A stretch of DNA of 64,000 bases from Scopulibacillus darangshiensis (GTDB lineage: Bacteria > Bacillota > Bacilli > Bacillales > Sporolactobacillaceae). Made by a program: the position numbers and the translations under genes. Shown piece after piece: positions 53,855 through 63,182 of the stretch (positions are counted from its first letter, which is position 1; the number at the start of each line of letters is the position of its first letter). Under the pieces are notes generated by a model, which did no database searches, was not told the DNA's origin, and saw only the letters and a program-made list of their open reading frames with translations. The stretch is taken from contig NZ_SLXK01000013.1 in NCBI RefSeq assembly GCF_004341035.1, positions 37,070 to 101,069 of the forward strand, in the 5' to 3' direction.

Positions 53855-54511
53855 CTACACTTTATCCCAATCAAATCCAATTTCTCTTAGGAAAGCTCTC
53901 GCAATAACCATGTGTCCGGCAGTACTTGGGTGAACCCGGTCCCACGCCAGTGTTGCAGGGTAAAGTTCTTTTAACACTTGATTAAAGGCTGCCTGCGTAT
54001 CTATAAATAAACAGCCCGTTTCCTCCGCAATACGTTTTACAACAGCACCGTATTGATCCATTGTCCGGCGCATCGCATCATGCTCATTACTCTCCAAGTA
54101 GTAAGGCGTCATCAATACCATGCCATTAACAAACGGTTTTGTCTCATTAACCAACTTCCGAAGCGACTCCTGGTATTCATCCAATCCAACATGCCAATCT
54201 TTAATGAATGGCGTATCGTACTGCCGCCATACATCGTTAATACCAATCATAATCGATAACCAATCCGGTTTCTGATCAAGAACATCCTCTTGCCATCTAT
54301 CCTTTAAATTTCGAACCGTGTTTCCGCTAATCCCTTTATTAACGACTCGAATCCCGAGTTCCGGATAAACTGCCTGCAAGAGACCGTCTACGAATGAAAC
54401 ATAGCCATTGCCAAGCGCACCGAATTTCCCTTCTCCAGCAGGCTTTACTCGTTCACAATCCGTAATGGAATCTCCTATAAATAATAACTTTTGCCCCTTA
54501 TTTAATTTCAT
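53855..54511 (-). CDS. SGNH/GDSL hydrolase
   Basis: 218 residues. Block I LLFIGDSITDCERV holds the catalytic Ser, block II has the Gly of NKGISGNTVRNL, block III the Asn of IMIGINDVWR and block V the Asp and His of WDRVHPSTAGHMVI. It is a cytoplasmic esterase or lipase-like hydrolase, or an acyl-carbohydrate esterase. I chose the ATG at 54509-54511, six bases after GAGGGGATG. It is followed without a gap by a GNAT gene. Confidence 0.9.
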   Translation of the reverse strand: MKLNKGQKLLFIGDSITDCERVKPAGEGKFGALGNGYVSFVDGLLQAVYPELGIRVVNKGISGNTVRNLKDRWQEDVLDQKPDWLSIMIGINDVWRQYDTPFIKDWHVGLDEYQESLRKLVNETKPFVNGMVLMTPYYLESNEHDAMRRTMDQYGAVVKRIAEETGCLFIDTQAAFNQVLKELYPATLAWDRVHPSTAGHMVIARAFLREIGFDWDKV

Positions 54512-54545
54512 GATTGACATCCCCTCCAAATCATTTTCCCCTTTC

Positions 54546-56408
54546 CTACATACGGCTTGATGTCGGCAGCCCTAGAACCGTTAGTGCATCACCAATGGTT
54601 TCTTTGAATTTATAGGTGAGCCAAATTCTAAAGGCTTTTTTGTCTTCGCCCGCCTTCATTATTGGGCAAGCGGCATAGAAACTGTTGAACAATGTCGCGA
54701 GCTCATGAGCGTAATTGCATATCGTGTTCAGCGATAGTTCGTTACTGGCAGTATATAAGGTATCTTGCCAAGCTGCGATATGTCTGAGCAATGCGTATTC
54801 GCACTTTTCCATCTGCTTTATCTCTTCCGGCACCTCTGGCATCATATTAAATTCAACTTCAGCTTTATTTAGGATGCTAACAGCACGAGCATAAGCATAC
54901 ACCAAATATACCCCTGTATTTCCGGTTACCTCAGTCGCCTGCTCTATGTCAAAAACGACCTCTGTTAATAAGTTGTATCGAAGAAGGTAATAACGGATTG
55001 CTGCGGCTGCAATAATTCTGCTGGACAAACCATTTTTATCCGAACGCTTTGTTTCAATTATACCTTCCATACGGTCGAGTAAATCAGATATTTTAATCCC
55101 GATTCCCTGTCTGCCAGACATGGCGTACGATGCCTTGCCGTCTGTCGTATCGATGCCAAGTTCCCTTGCAGCCGCCGGACTTAAAGAAACCACGCCGTAG
55201 CTGACATGACGGAGCTGCTCGGCTTGTTTTGTGTACCCTAAGATTTCAAGTGCTTGCTTAACCATTGCCTGCGGGTATTCTTGTCTGTGGTCGATGACAT
55301 TTATGACGATATCCGCCCTGCCGAATGGTGAATGGATGCCATTCGCATGTGTCGTCCACAGGTCTTCTGAGAAGCGTTTATACAAGAAATCTTTTTCAAG
55401 CAATCCAAATTTCCACAGGTGATAGGCGATATCCTTTGCTGTATAAGTTAAAAGACCGTTTGAACGCACCAAAACTTTATCCATGTTATGTTCTGATTCA
55501 TTCTTCTCAATATCAGAAGAAGACTGTTTTAATAACCAGCACCCTGCAAGCTTGCCGGAGGTTTCCTGGTAAAATAGCGTTGTTTGTCTCAGCAAGTCAA
55601 AAGCAGATGTCCAAAACCCTTCCCTTACAATATTGCTCTCCCATACTAACAAGTCATAGTCAATGCCGAACGCCTTCATTTCTTCGAGATGTTCACGTAC
55701 AATCCGTTCAGCTGCAAGTAACCCAATCCAGGATAAATTCTCATTTCCCTTTTCCAGTGAGTGAAGAACTTTGGTCCTTTCTTCAAGTAATGTAGGATTT
55801 TCTTGATATTCCTTATTAACCCTAGAGTAGATATCCCAGCAGAAGTCACCAAAGCGTGAATGCTCGGATCTTTCGGGAATATTCATCAATCCTACAACCG
55901 TGTCAGCAAGCTGGTTTCCCAAGTCATCAATATAATTGTGCACTTCAACGTTATATCCGGTTCTTTTTAAAAGACGGACAAGGGCATCCCCAATGCAAGA
56001 ATTCCTTAAGTGACCAATGTGGGCCGATTTGTTGGGATTGATCGATGTATGTTCGACAACGACCTTTTCGCCATTGTTCAAAGGCAAAGTGAATGCCCTC
56101 TGAGCCCACTCTTTCCAATCAATCGTCATATTAATAAATCCGGGAGGGGCGACTTCGATTTTGTTAACCAAGTTATCTATGTAACCCTCATCTTCCAGCT
56201 TGTTTTTCAGCATGCCCGCGATTTGTATTGGCGGCTTGCGCAAGACTTTAGCAAGCTGCATAGCAACATTCGTTGAATAATCGCCGTGCTCCAAATGGGC
56301 AGGTTGTTCGACAGAAATTTTTAAATCACCGGTGTAGTGAAGACCTAATTCATTAAAAAGATTCTTCACGGACTTTTCAATGCTGTTTATCATCAACTGG
56401 ATTATCAT
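54546..56408 (-). CDS. argS: Arginyl-tRNA synthetase, T-box controlled
   Basis: About 620 residues. The N-terminal Arg-tRNA domain (LEHGDYSTNVAMQLAKVLRKPP), the HIGH motif in NPNKSAHIGHLRN, VHNYIDDLGNQLADTV and the KMSKS-like MSGRQGIGIK are all present, and the DALR anticodon domain follows. It charges tRNA-Arg. The ATG at 56406-56408 follows GGAGGAGG; the 26 extra upstream residues of the longer frame fall in the terminator of the leader. A second, uncontrolled argS is usual in Bacilli, so this may be an extra copy. Confidence 0.9.
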   Translation of the reverse strand: MIIQLMINSIEKSVKNLFNELGLHYTGDLKISVEQPAHLEHGDYSTNVAMQLAKVLRKPPIQIAGMLKNKLEDEGYIDNLVNKIEVAPPGFINMTIDWKEWAQRAFTLPLNNGEKVVVEHTSINPNKSAHIGHLRNSCIGDALVRLLKRTGYNVEVHNYIDDLGNQLADTVVGLMNIPERSEHSRFGDFCWDIYSRVNKEYQENPTLLEERTKVLHSLEKGNENLSWIGLLAAERIVREHLEEMKAFGIDYDLLVWESNIVREGFWTSAFDLLRQTTLFYQETSGKLAGCWLLKQSSSDIEKNESEHNMDKVLVRSNGLLTYTAKDIAYHLWKFGLLEKDFLYKRFSEDLWTTHANGIHSPFGRADIVINVIDHRQEYPQAMVKQALEILGYTKQAEQLRHVSYGVVSLSPAAARELGIDTTDGKASYAMSGRQGIGIKISDLLDRMEGIIETKRSDKNGLSSRIIAAAAIRYYLLRYNLLTEVVFDIEQATEVTGNTGVYLVYAYARAVSILNKAEVEFNMMPEVPEEIKQMEKCEYALLRHIAAWQDTLYTASNELSLNTICNYAHELATLFNSFYAACPIMKAGEDKKAFRIWLTYKFKETIGDALTVLGLPTSSRM

Positions 56409-56430
56409 TTTAAAAAACCTCCTCCAAAAA

Positions 56431-56665
56431 AATAAAGCCCCCGTCTCTATAAAAGAGACGAAGGCTATTAGCGTTCGCGGTACCACTCTTGTTGATAAAC
56501 ATACGTTTAACCACTCTGGTCAGATAACGGTCTTGGCCGTGACTTCCTACTGAATCGTTCAGAAGTCATTCTCATGGGTCCGTTTCACTGTTAACTCGAG
56601 TACCGGCTCCCACCATCCCGGCTCGCTTTGACTTGTGTCAGCAGTTACTCTCCCAATCCTAGAAT
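56431..56665 (-). promoter_or_regulatory. T-box leader of argS
   Basis: The core AGAGTGGTACCGCG is read on the minus strand at 56476-56489. It is followed by the terminator stem GTCTCTTTTATAGAGAC and a T-run. In Stem I the triplet CGG (56580-56582, Arg) stands in GUGAAA-CGG-ACCCAUGAG, at the specifier position aligned with CCU of the proS leader. GAGCCGGGATGGTGGGAGCC is a clear T-box Stem I middle part. Uncharged tRNA-Arg would switch on argS. Confidence 0.88.
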
Positions 56666-56940
56666 TTGGAGTATTTTGTAATATTATATCCGAATCAACG
56701 GAAAAGTCAATATTCAATTCAGGAAATATTGGGACTAGATGCTCTAATCTTGAGCTATTTTGACAATTCCCTGAGTTACGGACCAGTTGCGAACCAAATA
56801 TACACCCCAAAAAATAAGGGTATTCATCCTACTTATATTTTTCCCACTTTTATTTATTAAATAGACTAGGAATTTTATTGACCTATTAGTATATTTGATA
56901 TAATAAACTTATAATTCCAAAATGGGGAAGGGTGTGGACT

Positions 56941-57846
56941 GTGTTTTATAAATCGCGAACTGAATCGGAGGAATTACTGATCCTAAAGGCCTTAAACACG
57001 CGAATGACTTTGTCTGACAAGGACAAGCGATACTATTTCAGTCTTAAAAAGGGCTACGAAGGAGAAGTGCTATTTGACTCCATGACCGAAAAACTAGACT
57101 GTGACTGCCTTATTTTAAATGATTTGCTGCTTAAATTTAATAACACCCTGTTTCAAATTGACACACTTATTATTCTTTCAGATGCCCTGCATTTTTTCGA
57201 AGTGAAAAATTATGATGGTGATTATTTTTACGAACAAGATAGGTTGTACAACAAGTCCAAATCGGAAATTACAAATCCACTCAACCAATTAGGTCGTAGC
57301 GAAGCCTTACTGCGCCAGCTGCTCCAAAGCTTGGGATTTAAAATCCCTGTACATTCTTCAGTTGTTTTTATCAACCCCGAGTTCACTTTATACCAAGCAC
57401 CTCTTGGCAAACCTTTTATTTTCCCAACTCAAATTAACCGTTTTTTGAAAAACCTAAATACAACATCCTTAAAGTTGAATCGGAAACACAAACTGTTGGC
57501 TGACAAATTAATTTCGCTGCATATCAAAACCTCTCCTTTTAAACAATTACCAACTTATGATTATGACCAATTGAAAAAAGGAATCACTTGTGCAAAGTGC
57601 AACTCGTTTCTATTATCTGTCGAAGGAAGGAAATGCGTTTGTATGGAGTGTGACCACGAGGAATCAGTTGATGCGGCTGTGATGAGAAGCGTGGCTGAAT
57701 TCAAACTACTTTTCCCTAAGCAAAAAGTCACTACAAATATCATCCATGAATGGTGCAAAGTGGTGGGGTCTAAAACAAGGATAAAAAGAATTCTAGAAAA
57801 GAATTATAAAATGGTAGGTATCCATCAATGGACTTACTACGAATAA
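56941..57846 (+). CDS. NERD-domain nuclease-like protein
   Basis: About 301 residues. The NERD domain (about 40-150) has KKGYEGEVLFDSMTEKL, FQIDTLIILSDALHFFEVKNYDG with the nuclease-type Asp and Glu-x-Lys, then NPLNQLGRSEALLRQLL. A zinc-ribbon-like pair follows (ITCAKCNSFLL and KCVCMECDHEE). The C-terminus could bind DNA. I chose the GTG at 56941, eight bases after GGGGAAGGG; a GTG at 56932 is too close. A 52-bp hairpin array begins 99 bases after its stop. Confidence 0.83.
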   Translation: MFYKSRTESEELLILKALNTRMTLSDKDKRYYFSLKKGYEGEVLFDSMTEKLDCDCLILNDLLLKFNNTLFQIDTLIILSDALHFFEVKNYDGDYFYEQDRLYNKSKSEITNPLNQLGRSEALLRQLLQSLGFKIPVHSSVVFINPEFTLYQAPLGKPFIFPTQINRFLKNLNTTSLKLNRKHKLLADKLISLHIKTSPFKQLPTYDYDQLKKGITCAKCNSFLLSVEGRKCVCMECDHEESVDAAVMRSVAEFKLLFPKQKVTTNIIHEWCKVVGSKTRIKRILEKNYKMVGIHQWTYYE

Positions 57847-57944
57847 ATACAAAATGAACCCTATTAAACCTTCTAAGAATCATTCACCGGTTATTCCTTT
57901 TGAGGATTTTATAAGGTAATTCGCCCGTTATTTCATACGATGTT

Positions 57945-58289
57945 GTCCTTTCATCACCTGGATGAAAGACATTTCCCTTGCTCAATCACCCTCTTTTGTC
58001 TTTCATCACCTGGATGAAAGACATTTCCCTTGCCTCTTCACCGACTTTTGTCTTTCATCGCCTGGATGAAAGACATTTCCCCTGCTCCTTCGCCAACCTT
58101 TGTCTTTCATCGCCCGGATGAAAGACATTTCCCCTGCCCATTCAGCGACTTTTGTCTTTCATCGCCCGGATGAAAGACATTTCCCTTGCTCAATCACCCT
58201 CTTTTGTCTTTCATCGCCTGAATGAAAGACATTTCCCCTGCCCATTCAGCGACTTTTGTCTTTCATCGCCCGGATGAAAGACATTTCCC
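57945..58289. repeat. Array of seven 52-bp hairpin repeats
   Basis: GATGAAAGAC (or AATGAAAGAC) recurs at 57961, 58013, 58065, 58117, 58169, 58221 and 58273, exactly 52 bases apart. Each is preceded by its inverted copy, GTCTTTCATC, with the five-base loop RCCYG, so each unit is a perfect 10-bp hairpin followed by ATTTCCC. The intervening 27 bases vary a little and show shared variants: copies 1 and 5, and copies 4 and 6, are nearly identical between hairpins. The rest of 57847-58482 holds no gene. Confidence 0.95.
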
Positions 58290-58482
58290 ACGCTTTTATT
58301 CGGAACTATTCTTTTTAGTGGCAACGAAAAAAGGGTGAATTACACTACAACTTTTTGACAAACGACAACAGCCAAGATCCCTTTATTTATACGGGGGGCA
58401 AGACTGTTTTTTAATCAAATGAACTGCAAAAGTTAGGATATATCCGAACCAACGAAAAAGTAAATGTTCGATCTCCATCATT

Positions 58483-59256
58483 TCATATAGTAAACTCAGG
58501 TTCATTTAAAAATGGATTTTTAGATAGTATAACTTTCACCCTATCTCTTGTGACATGACCTTTGGGTACACCACCGATTCTATTAAGCAAGATCCATCTT
58601 AGACAAGCCAACGCTTCAAAAAGTTCAAGGTCTCTCAGCTGAATAGCATGATCCAATAGATAAGCGGAGCGAAACACATTTGCCAACCGCTCTGAGACGT
58701 ATATTTTTTTCAGGGTTAGTGACCATGCGAAATCATACCTGGGATCCCCTAATTGTCCGTTCTTCCAATCTATTACGGTGTATCCGCCATCTTTCTCCAA
58801 AATATTTTGTAAATGGAAATCACCATGGATAACATGTTCCTGCTTTATTTGGGTTGTTTGGACAAGAGCATTCAAAGCATGAAATATGTCGGGATTTTCT
58901 CTTACACCGGGAAAAAAGTAGTCGACGAAATCGTACCGTGGAAGTTGTATTTTTCCAATCTCTTTAACGTGCATGTGATGTATTCTTGATAAAATCGTCG
59001 CAATCTCTGTCATTTTCTTCTCGTTCACTTTAAGTACCGGGGTTCCGTCAAATGTTGTTAACAAAACCTTGTCTCCATTCGGATTAATCCCCCAGCCCAA
59101 CGGTTTAGGGGCTGATAATCCTCGTTCAAATAGAACCTTCAATAAACGGTATTGGAAACCAATATCAGGTTTGGAGTTCTTATTCCATACCTTCAATACA
59201 AAGCTATCTTTATTTGAACATATCTTCATGACTTCAGCTTCAAATCCATGATCCAT
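58483..59256 (-). CDS. Aminoglycoside phosphotransferase-like kinase, 5' end uncertain
   Basis: 257 residues. The Brenner motif VIHGDFHLQNIL holds the catalytic Asp, and VIDWKNGQLGDPRYDFAWS the metal-binding Asp. The N-lobe Lys is in SFVLKVW. It is a small-molecule kinase of the APH group. The frame upstream stays open for 13 codons (LLDQEETLTVYP) with no start codon, and the ATG used here has no ribosome binding site. The original start has probably been lost, so the gene may be silent. Confidence 0.72.
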   Translation of the reverse strand: MDHGFEAEVMKICSNKDSFVLKVWNKNSKPDIGFQYRLLKVLFERGLSAPKPLGWGINPNGDKVLLTTFDGTPVLKVNEKKMTEIATILSRIHHMHVKEIGKIQLPRYDFVDYFFPGVRENPDIFHALNALVQTTQIKQEHVIHGDFHLQNILEKDGGYTVIDWKNGQLGDPRYDFAWSLTLKKIYVSERLANVFRSAYLLDHAIQLRDLELFEALACLRWILLNRIGGVPKGHVTRDRVKVILSKNPFLNEPEFTI

Positions 59257-59403
59257 TGGATAAACAGTTAAGGTCTCTTCTTGATCTAATAATTATCTAT
59301 GATTTTACTTTTTTCTACCCAATCCACGGTCCGTATAGGGTTTCCCAAGCATGTCATTCCTTCCACTTAGTTTTTATATCATTAATAATCCTCTACAAAA
59401 GGT

Positions 59404-59971
59404 TTACTCTAGCAAATCTCGGGCAATATTAACAATTTCGCTAGAAACGGACCTAGCTTCATCAGCATCTTTGATGACAAATAAATGATCTGCTTCGCCT
59501 TCTATTGGTGCTGTCACGCCCGCTTTATGAGACTCAGCTTGTTGCCGAGTAAGCACTTCCTCAAAGGTAGAGGCACTCCTAAATATAATCGTACTGCGCT
59601 GACTTTTAGCAACACGCTCTTCCAGAACATGATCTGGAATATCAAAATGAACGAGGACACTGGTAAATCCTTTATTCTTAAAATCTTGAATCAGATTTAA
59701 ACGACCTCCACGACCGCGATTTGAGTTGCAAAGAATAAGGTGATAATTGGTCCGGTCAACTGCATAATCAACAATTGTTTGAGTGAGGGCGTACTTGATG
59801 GTGTTAGGCCCTTGTTTCGGAAGTAAGGCGTTGTAATGGGTGTTGATGAATTTCGGCATGGTTATCTTGATCAATCACAAGTGAGCACGGCAATTGTTGT
59901 TCTAAAGCTTTAGCAAATGTCGTTTTCCCGCTATGGGTTTTACCGACTGTCATAATCACTAATCTTTTCAT
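59404..59971 (-). pseudogene. P-loop kinase, interrupted by a single-base frameshift
   Basis: The start at 59969-59971 encodes KRLVIMTVGKTHSGKTTFAKAL, with Walker A GKTHSGKTT, and then VIDQDNHAE. One extra A in GCCGAAATTC shifts the frame. The other frame (59404-59874) continues FINTHYNALLPKQGPNTIKY and TNYHLILCNSNRGRGGRLNLI. Removing one A joins the two into one protein of about 188 residues. It resembles small AAA-type nucleotide kinases. This could be a true mutation or an error in a homopolymer. Confidence 0.7.
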
Positions 59972-59993
59972 AAACGAAAAAACTCCCTCGAAA

Positions 59994-60447
59994 TTATTTA
60001 GAGAGCATATGATCTAAGTATTGCTTAATCGCATCAATGTTACCAGAGACCTCTTCTTCTCTGATCTCATCTTTTTTCATTTTGTCCAATGATTTTTCCA
60101 AGATGTCTTGTTCCTCAGACTGTGGTATAACCACAACACCATCTGAATCACCGACTAAAATATCCCCAGGATTAACAGCCGTCCCTCCGCAAGAAATTGG
60201 AACATTAATTTCGCCTATTCCGGCTTTTCCGCTAGCTGCTACTGCAGTACCCTTAGAAAAAACAGGGAAATTAAGTTTCTTAATCCCAACAATATCACGA
60301 ATCACACCGTCAACAACTATTGCACTAACACCAAGCGTTTGGGCAATCCCTACAATAAAGTCCCCGGCTATGGCTCGATATTGATCACCCTTAGTATCAA
60401 TGACAATTGAATAAGGACATAGGATAGCTCCATCCTTGCCATCTTTT
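59994..60447 (-). pseudogene. RraA-family (aldolase-type) protein, N-terminus removed by IS21
   Basis: About 151 residues of an RraA/HMG aldolase-family fold: GDFIVGIAQTLGVSAIVVDG and VIRDIVGIKKLNFPVFSKG with the conserved Asp and Arg, then ISCGGTAVNPGDILVGDSDGVVVIP. The family has about 60 more N-terminal residues. The reading frame runs into the end of an IS21-type element at about 60448, so the gene was cut by the insertion. Confidence 0.75.
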
Positions 60448-60714
60448 AGACCCACTTCTGACAGAAAATAGACCCACCTCTGACATGAACAGATCCATCT
60501 ACTCCTATATAATGAATTTGCGCAATTACGCGCAAATTCATTATATAGGAGGTTTTTTTGTGGTTAAATATCGTGAAATCCTTAGGCTTCACGCCCAGGG
60601 AGTTAGTCAAAGGGGAATCGCAGCTAGCTGTTCCTGTTCTAGAAGCACGATAAGGGAGGTTGTAAAACGGGCAGAGAAAGGTGGAATTTTTTGGCCTTTT
60701 GAAGACGACATGTC
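60448..60714 (+). mobile_element. IS21-family insertion sequence, left end with istA start
   Basis: The end carries a direct repeat AGACCCACTTCTGACA at 60448-60463 and AGACCCACCTCTGACA at 60470-60485, the type of repeated binding site found at IS21 ends. The transposase starts at GTG 60560 and reads VVKYREILRLHAQGVSQRG, SCSRSTIREVV, the IstA helix-turn-helix. It stops abruptly after about 51 codons and joins the PRD-domain gene fragment. The element is truncated. Confidence 0.78.
60502..60551 (+). promoter_or_regulatory. Hairpin sequestering the istA ribosome binding site
   Basis: A perfect 22-bp inverted repeat: 60502-60523 (CTCCTATATAATG, then AATTTGCGC) pairs with 60530-60551 around AATTAC. 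The right arm ends in AGGAG, the ribosome binding site for the istA GTG at 60560. In RNA that enters from upstream the site would be buried. A promoter-like TATAAT lies within the arm. Confidence 0.75.
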
Positions 60715-61439
60715 GGATTGTATATCGCCTTTCACATTGGTACCTTCCTAGAGCGCCAAAAAGTACTTGAAAATAAAATTATCTGCACTGTTGTCTGTCC
60801 GGAATACTACAATATGCATATCCCGTTGTTAAAAAAGCTTGAACAATCTTTTGGGGAACAAATGGAAATAAGCAGGGTCATAAATTGGCTGGCCATGAAA
60901 TCATTCAGCTAAATCCATTTATTTTGGAAGAAGACATTCAAAGGATTCAGCACAGTATCACAAAAATTAAAAAAGAGCGAAGTCATATTAAGCTAAAAAA
61001 CCATTTAATCAGCCTATTCGATCCACACCTGTTCCAACAAAACATATACTTATATGATGAATTTGAAATAATAAGGCTCATCGGAGATAAAATGGTTCAG
61101 TTAGGATTTATCGAAAATGGGGGAATTGACGATATCATTGGAAGGGAAAGAATGTCTTCTACATCGTTTAATAATGTAGCTGTACCACATTCGATGCACA
61201 TGAACGCACTAAAGTCAGCTATTTCTATTGTACTTAATGATAAACCGGTTAAATGGGGAAATAATTCGATTCAAATCATAGCGCTTATTGCCCTTAATAA
61301 GGACGAAAGAAGGATTTTTCGAGATATCTATGATAGTTTTATCAAAATATTATCAGAACCTGAAAATGTTTACCTGTTATTAAAATCTAAAAATTATAAT
61401 GGGTTTATTAATAGCCTTTTATCATTAATGGAAGTTTGA
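60715..61439 (+). pseudogene. BglG-type PRD / EIIA antiterminator or activator, N-terminus missing, frameshifted
   Basis: Frame pieces read IAFHIGTFLERQKVLENKII (end of a PRD domain), then, one frame away from about 60885, AGHEIIQLNPFILEEDIQRI (EIIB-like region) and NNVAVPHSMHMNALKSAISI, the EIIA-type phospho-His region, to LLSLMEV. This is the C-terminal half of a BglG/MtlR-type regulator. The N-terminal RNA- or DNA-binding part is gone, cut at the IS21 fragment, and a frameshift separates the PRD piece from the rest. Confidence 0.7.
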
Positions 61440-61499
61440 CTATAACACTCTTGTCTTATAGGATCACATATGCCATTTAAGGGATACAAATTTTTGAAA

Positions 61500-61541
61500 A
61501 GAACCTTCAATCCAAGGATGGATCAAAGGTTCTGTATTTTA
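61500..61541 (+). terminator. Intrinsic terminator
   Basis: AGAACCTT and AAAGGTTCT form a stem around a 17-base loop, followed by GTATTTTAATTTTATTTT. It ends the transcript of the truncated PRD gene. Confidence 0.75.
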
Positions 61542-61625
61542 ATTTTATTTTATCCCTGTTTTTTCATTCATTGCTTTTTCAATCTTTTCATCAGGGAACG
61601 ATTGTCCACTGATCAAAAACAATGA

Positions 61626-63173
61626 TTAAGCCTTTTCTAGTACCTTTGTTTCCACATCTTTTTCTGCATCCAAAGAATTAACTTGGTTCAGCAAGTTTTC
61701 GCTTAGACCAAGCGCCCGCGCTGTTGAAATATAGATTTCGTGGAAAAGCTCTGGGTTTTCCACTAGTGATACGCCATAAGAAGGTATCATTTCTAATATT
61801 TTCGGCTCCCACTCTTTTAAATGTTGCGGGAAGCATTTTTGTATGATCTCAAGCATGACGTGAACAGCGGTAGAAGCACCTGGAGATGCACCAAGCAATG
61901 CAGCTATCGAGCCATCAGCGCCAGTCACAACCTCCGTACCAAATTGAAGCGTTCCTTTGCCGCCGGAATCGGTATCTTTGATAACTTGCACACGTTGGCC
62001 AGCTACCACTAAATCCCAATCTTCGCTTTTGGCATTCGGAATAAAATCACGCAATTCTTCCATTCGCTGTTCTTTCGATAACATGAGTTGTTGGACCAGG
62101 TATTTTGTCAATGGCATGTTTTTCGCGCCCGCCGCCAACATAGTGACGAGATTATCCGGTTTTACGGACGTTACCAAATCCAACATTGAACCATTTTTTA
62201 AGAACTTTGGCGAGAAGCCGGCAAACGGTCCAAATAGCAATGATTTTTTGTTGCCGATATATCTTGTGTCGAGATGCGGAACAGACATTGGCGGAGCACC
62301 AACTGAAGCTTTGCCATATACTTTTGCATGATGCTGTTCTATAACATCCGGATTGTTACACACCATGAATAGCCCGCTTACCGGGAATCCTCCAATATGT
62401 TTTCCCTCAGGAATGCCGGATTTCTGCAGTAGATGCAAACTTCCTCCCCCAGCGCCGATAAAGACGAATTTTGCAGTATGGTGTTCAACTGTACCGCTTT
62501 CGAGATTTTTCACTTTCAATTCCCATAATCCGTCACTATTACGTTTAATATCATTAACACTATGTTGGTAGTTAATATCAACATTATTACTCTTTAAGTG
62601 TTCAAACATCATACGCGTTAAAGCGCCAAAGTTGACATCAGTTCCAGTATCAATTTTTGTTGCCGCTATAGGCTCATTTGAAGTTCGGTCTTTCAACATA
62701 AGCGGAATCCATTCCATCAGTTTTTCCGGGTCATCGGAAAATTCCATCCCTTGGAATAGAGGATTGTTTGAAAGGGCTTCAAAACGCTTTTTCAAAAACT
62801 CTACATTTTGTTTCCCATGTACGTAACTCATATGAGGCAATGGCATAATAAAGTCACGCGGATTACGTAATAAATTGCTATTTACCAGATAAGACCAGAA
62901 CTGCCTTGAAAGCTGAAACTGTTCATTAATATTGATAGCTTTACTAATATCCACGGAGCCATCCGGTTTTTCGACAGTATAGTTAAGCTCACACAATGCA
63001 GAATGCCCTGTTCCTGCATTGTTCCATTCGTTGGAGCTTTCCTCTCCTCCGTCTGCGAGTTTTTCAAAAACCGTAATTTCCCAGTCCGGTACTAATTCTT
63101 TCAGCAGTGTCCCCAAGGTCGCACTCATGACTCCGGCACCAATTAAGATAACGTCTGTTTGTCTGCTACTCAT
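61626..63173 (-). CDS. mqo: Malate:quinone oxidoreductase
   Basis: About 515 residues. The FAD-binding dinucleotide fold starts [82 protein letters not shown] (in parts) and the C-terminal [18 protein letters not shown] are Mqo landmarks. It oxidises malate to oxaloacetate and reduces quinone at the membrane. The ATG at 63171-63173 has AAGGAT nine bases upstream. Confidence 0.93.
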   Translation of the reverse strand: MSSRQTDVILIGAGVMSATLGTLLKELVPDWEITVFEKLADGGEESSNEWNNAGTGHSALCELNYTVEKPDGSVDISKAININEQFQLSRQFWSYLVNSNLLRNPRDFIMPLPHMSYVHGKQNVEFLKKRFEALSNNPLFQGMEFSDDPEKLMEWIPLMLKDRTSNEPIAATKIDTGTDVNFGALTRMMFEHLKSNNVDINYQHSVNDIKRNSDGLWELKVKNLESGTVEHHTAKFVFIGAGGGSLHLLQKSGIPEGKHIGGFPVSGLFMVCNNPDVIEQHHAKVYGKASVGAPPMSVPHLDTRYIGNKKSLLFGPFAGFSPKFLKNGSMLDLVTSVKPDNLVTMLAAGAKNMPLTKYLVQQLMLSKEQRMEELRDFIPNAKSEDWDLVVAGQRVQVIKDTDSGGKGTLQFGTEVVTGADGSIAALLGASPGASTAVHVMLEIIQKCFPQHLKEWEPKILEMIPSYGVSLVENPELFHEIYISTARALGLSENLLNQVNSLDAEKDVETKVLEKA

Positions 63174-63182
63174 TTTTACCAT

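Noticed and set aside
55325..55795. 156-residue plus ORF opposite argS
   Set aside because: Antisense shadow of a conserved tRNA synthetase; no start site.
57945..58289. Second CRISPR array
   Set aside because: The bases between the hairpins are related to each other, there are no cas genes and the repeat is a hairpin of 25 bases. It is a tandem repeat.
60485..60559. Upstream start of the IS21 transposase frame (ATG at 60485)
   Set aside because: The frame crosses the hairpin and the real ribosome binding site lies after it, ahead of GTG 60560.
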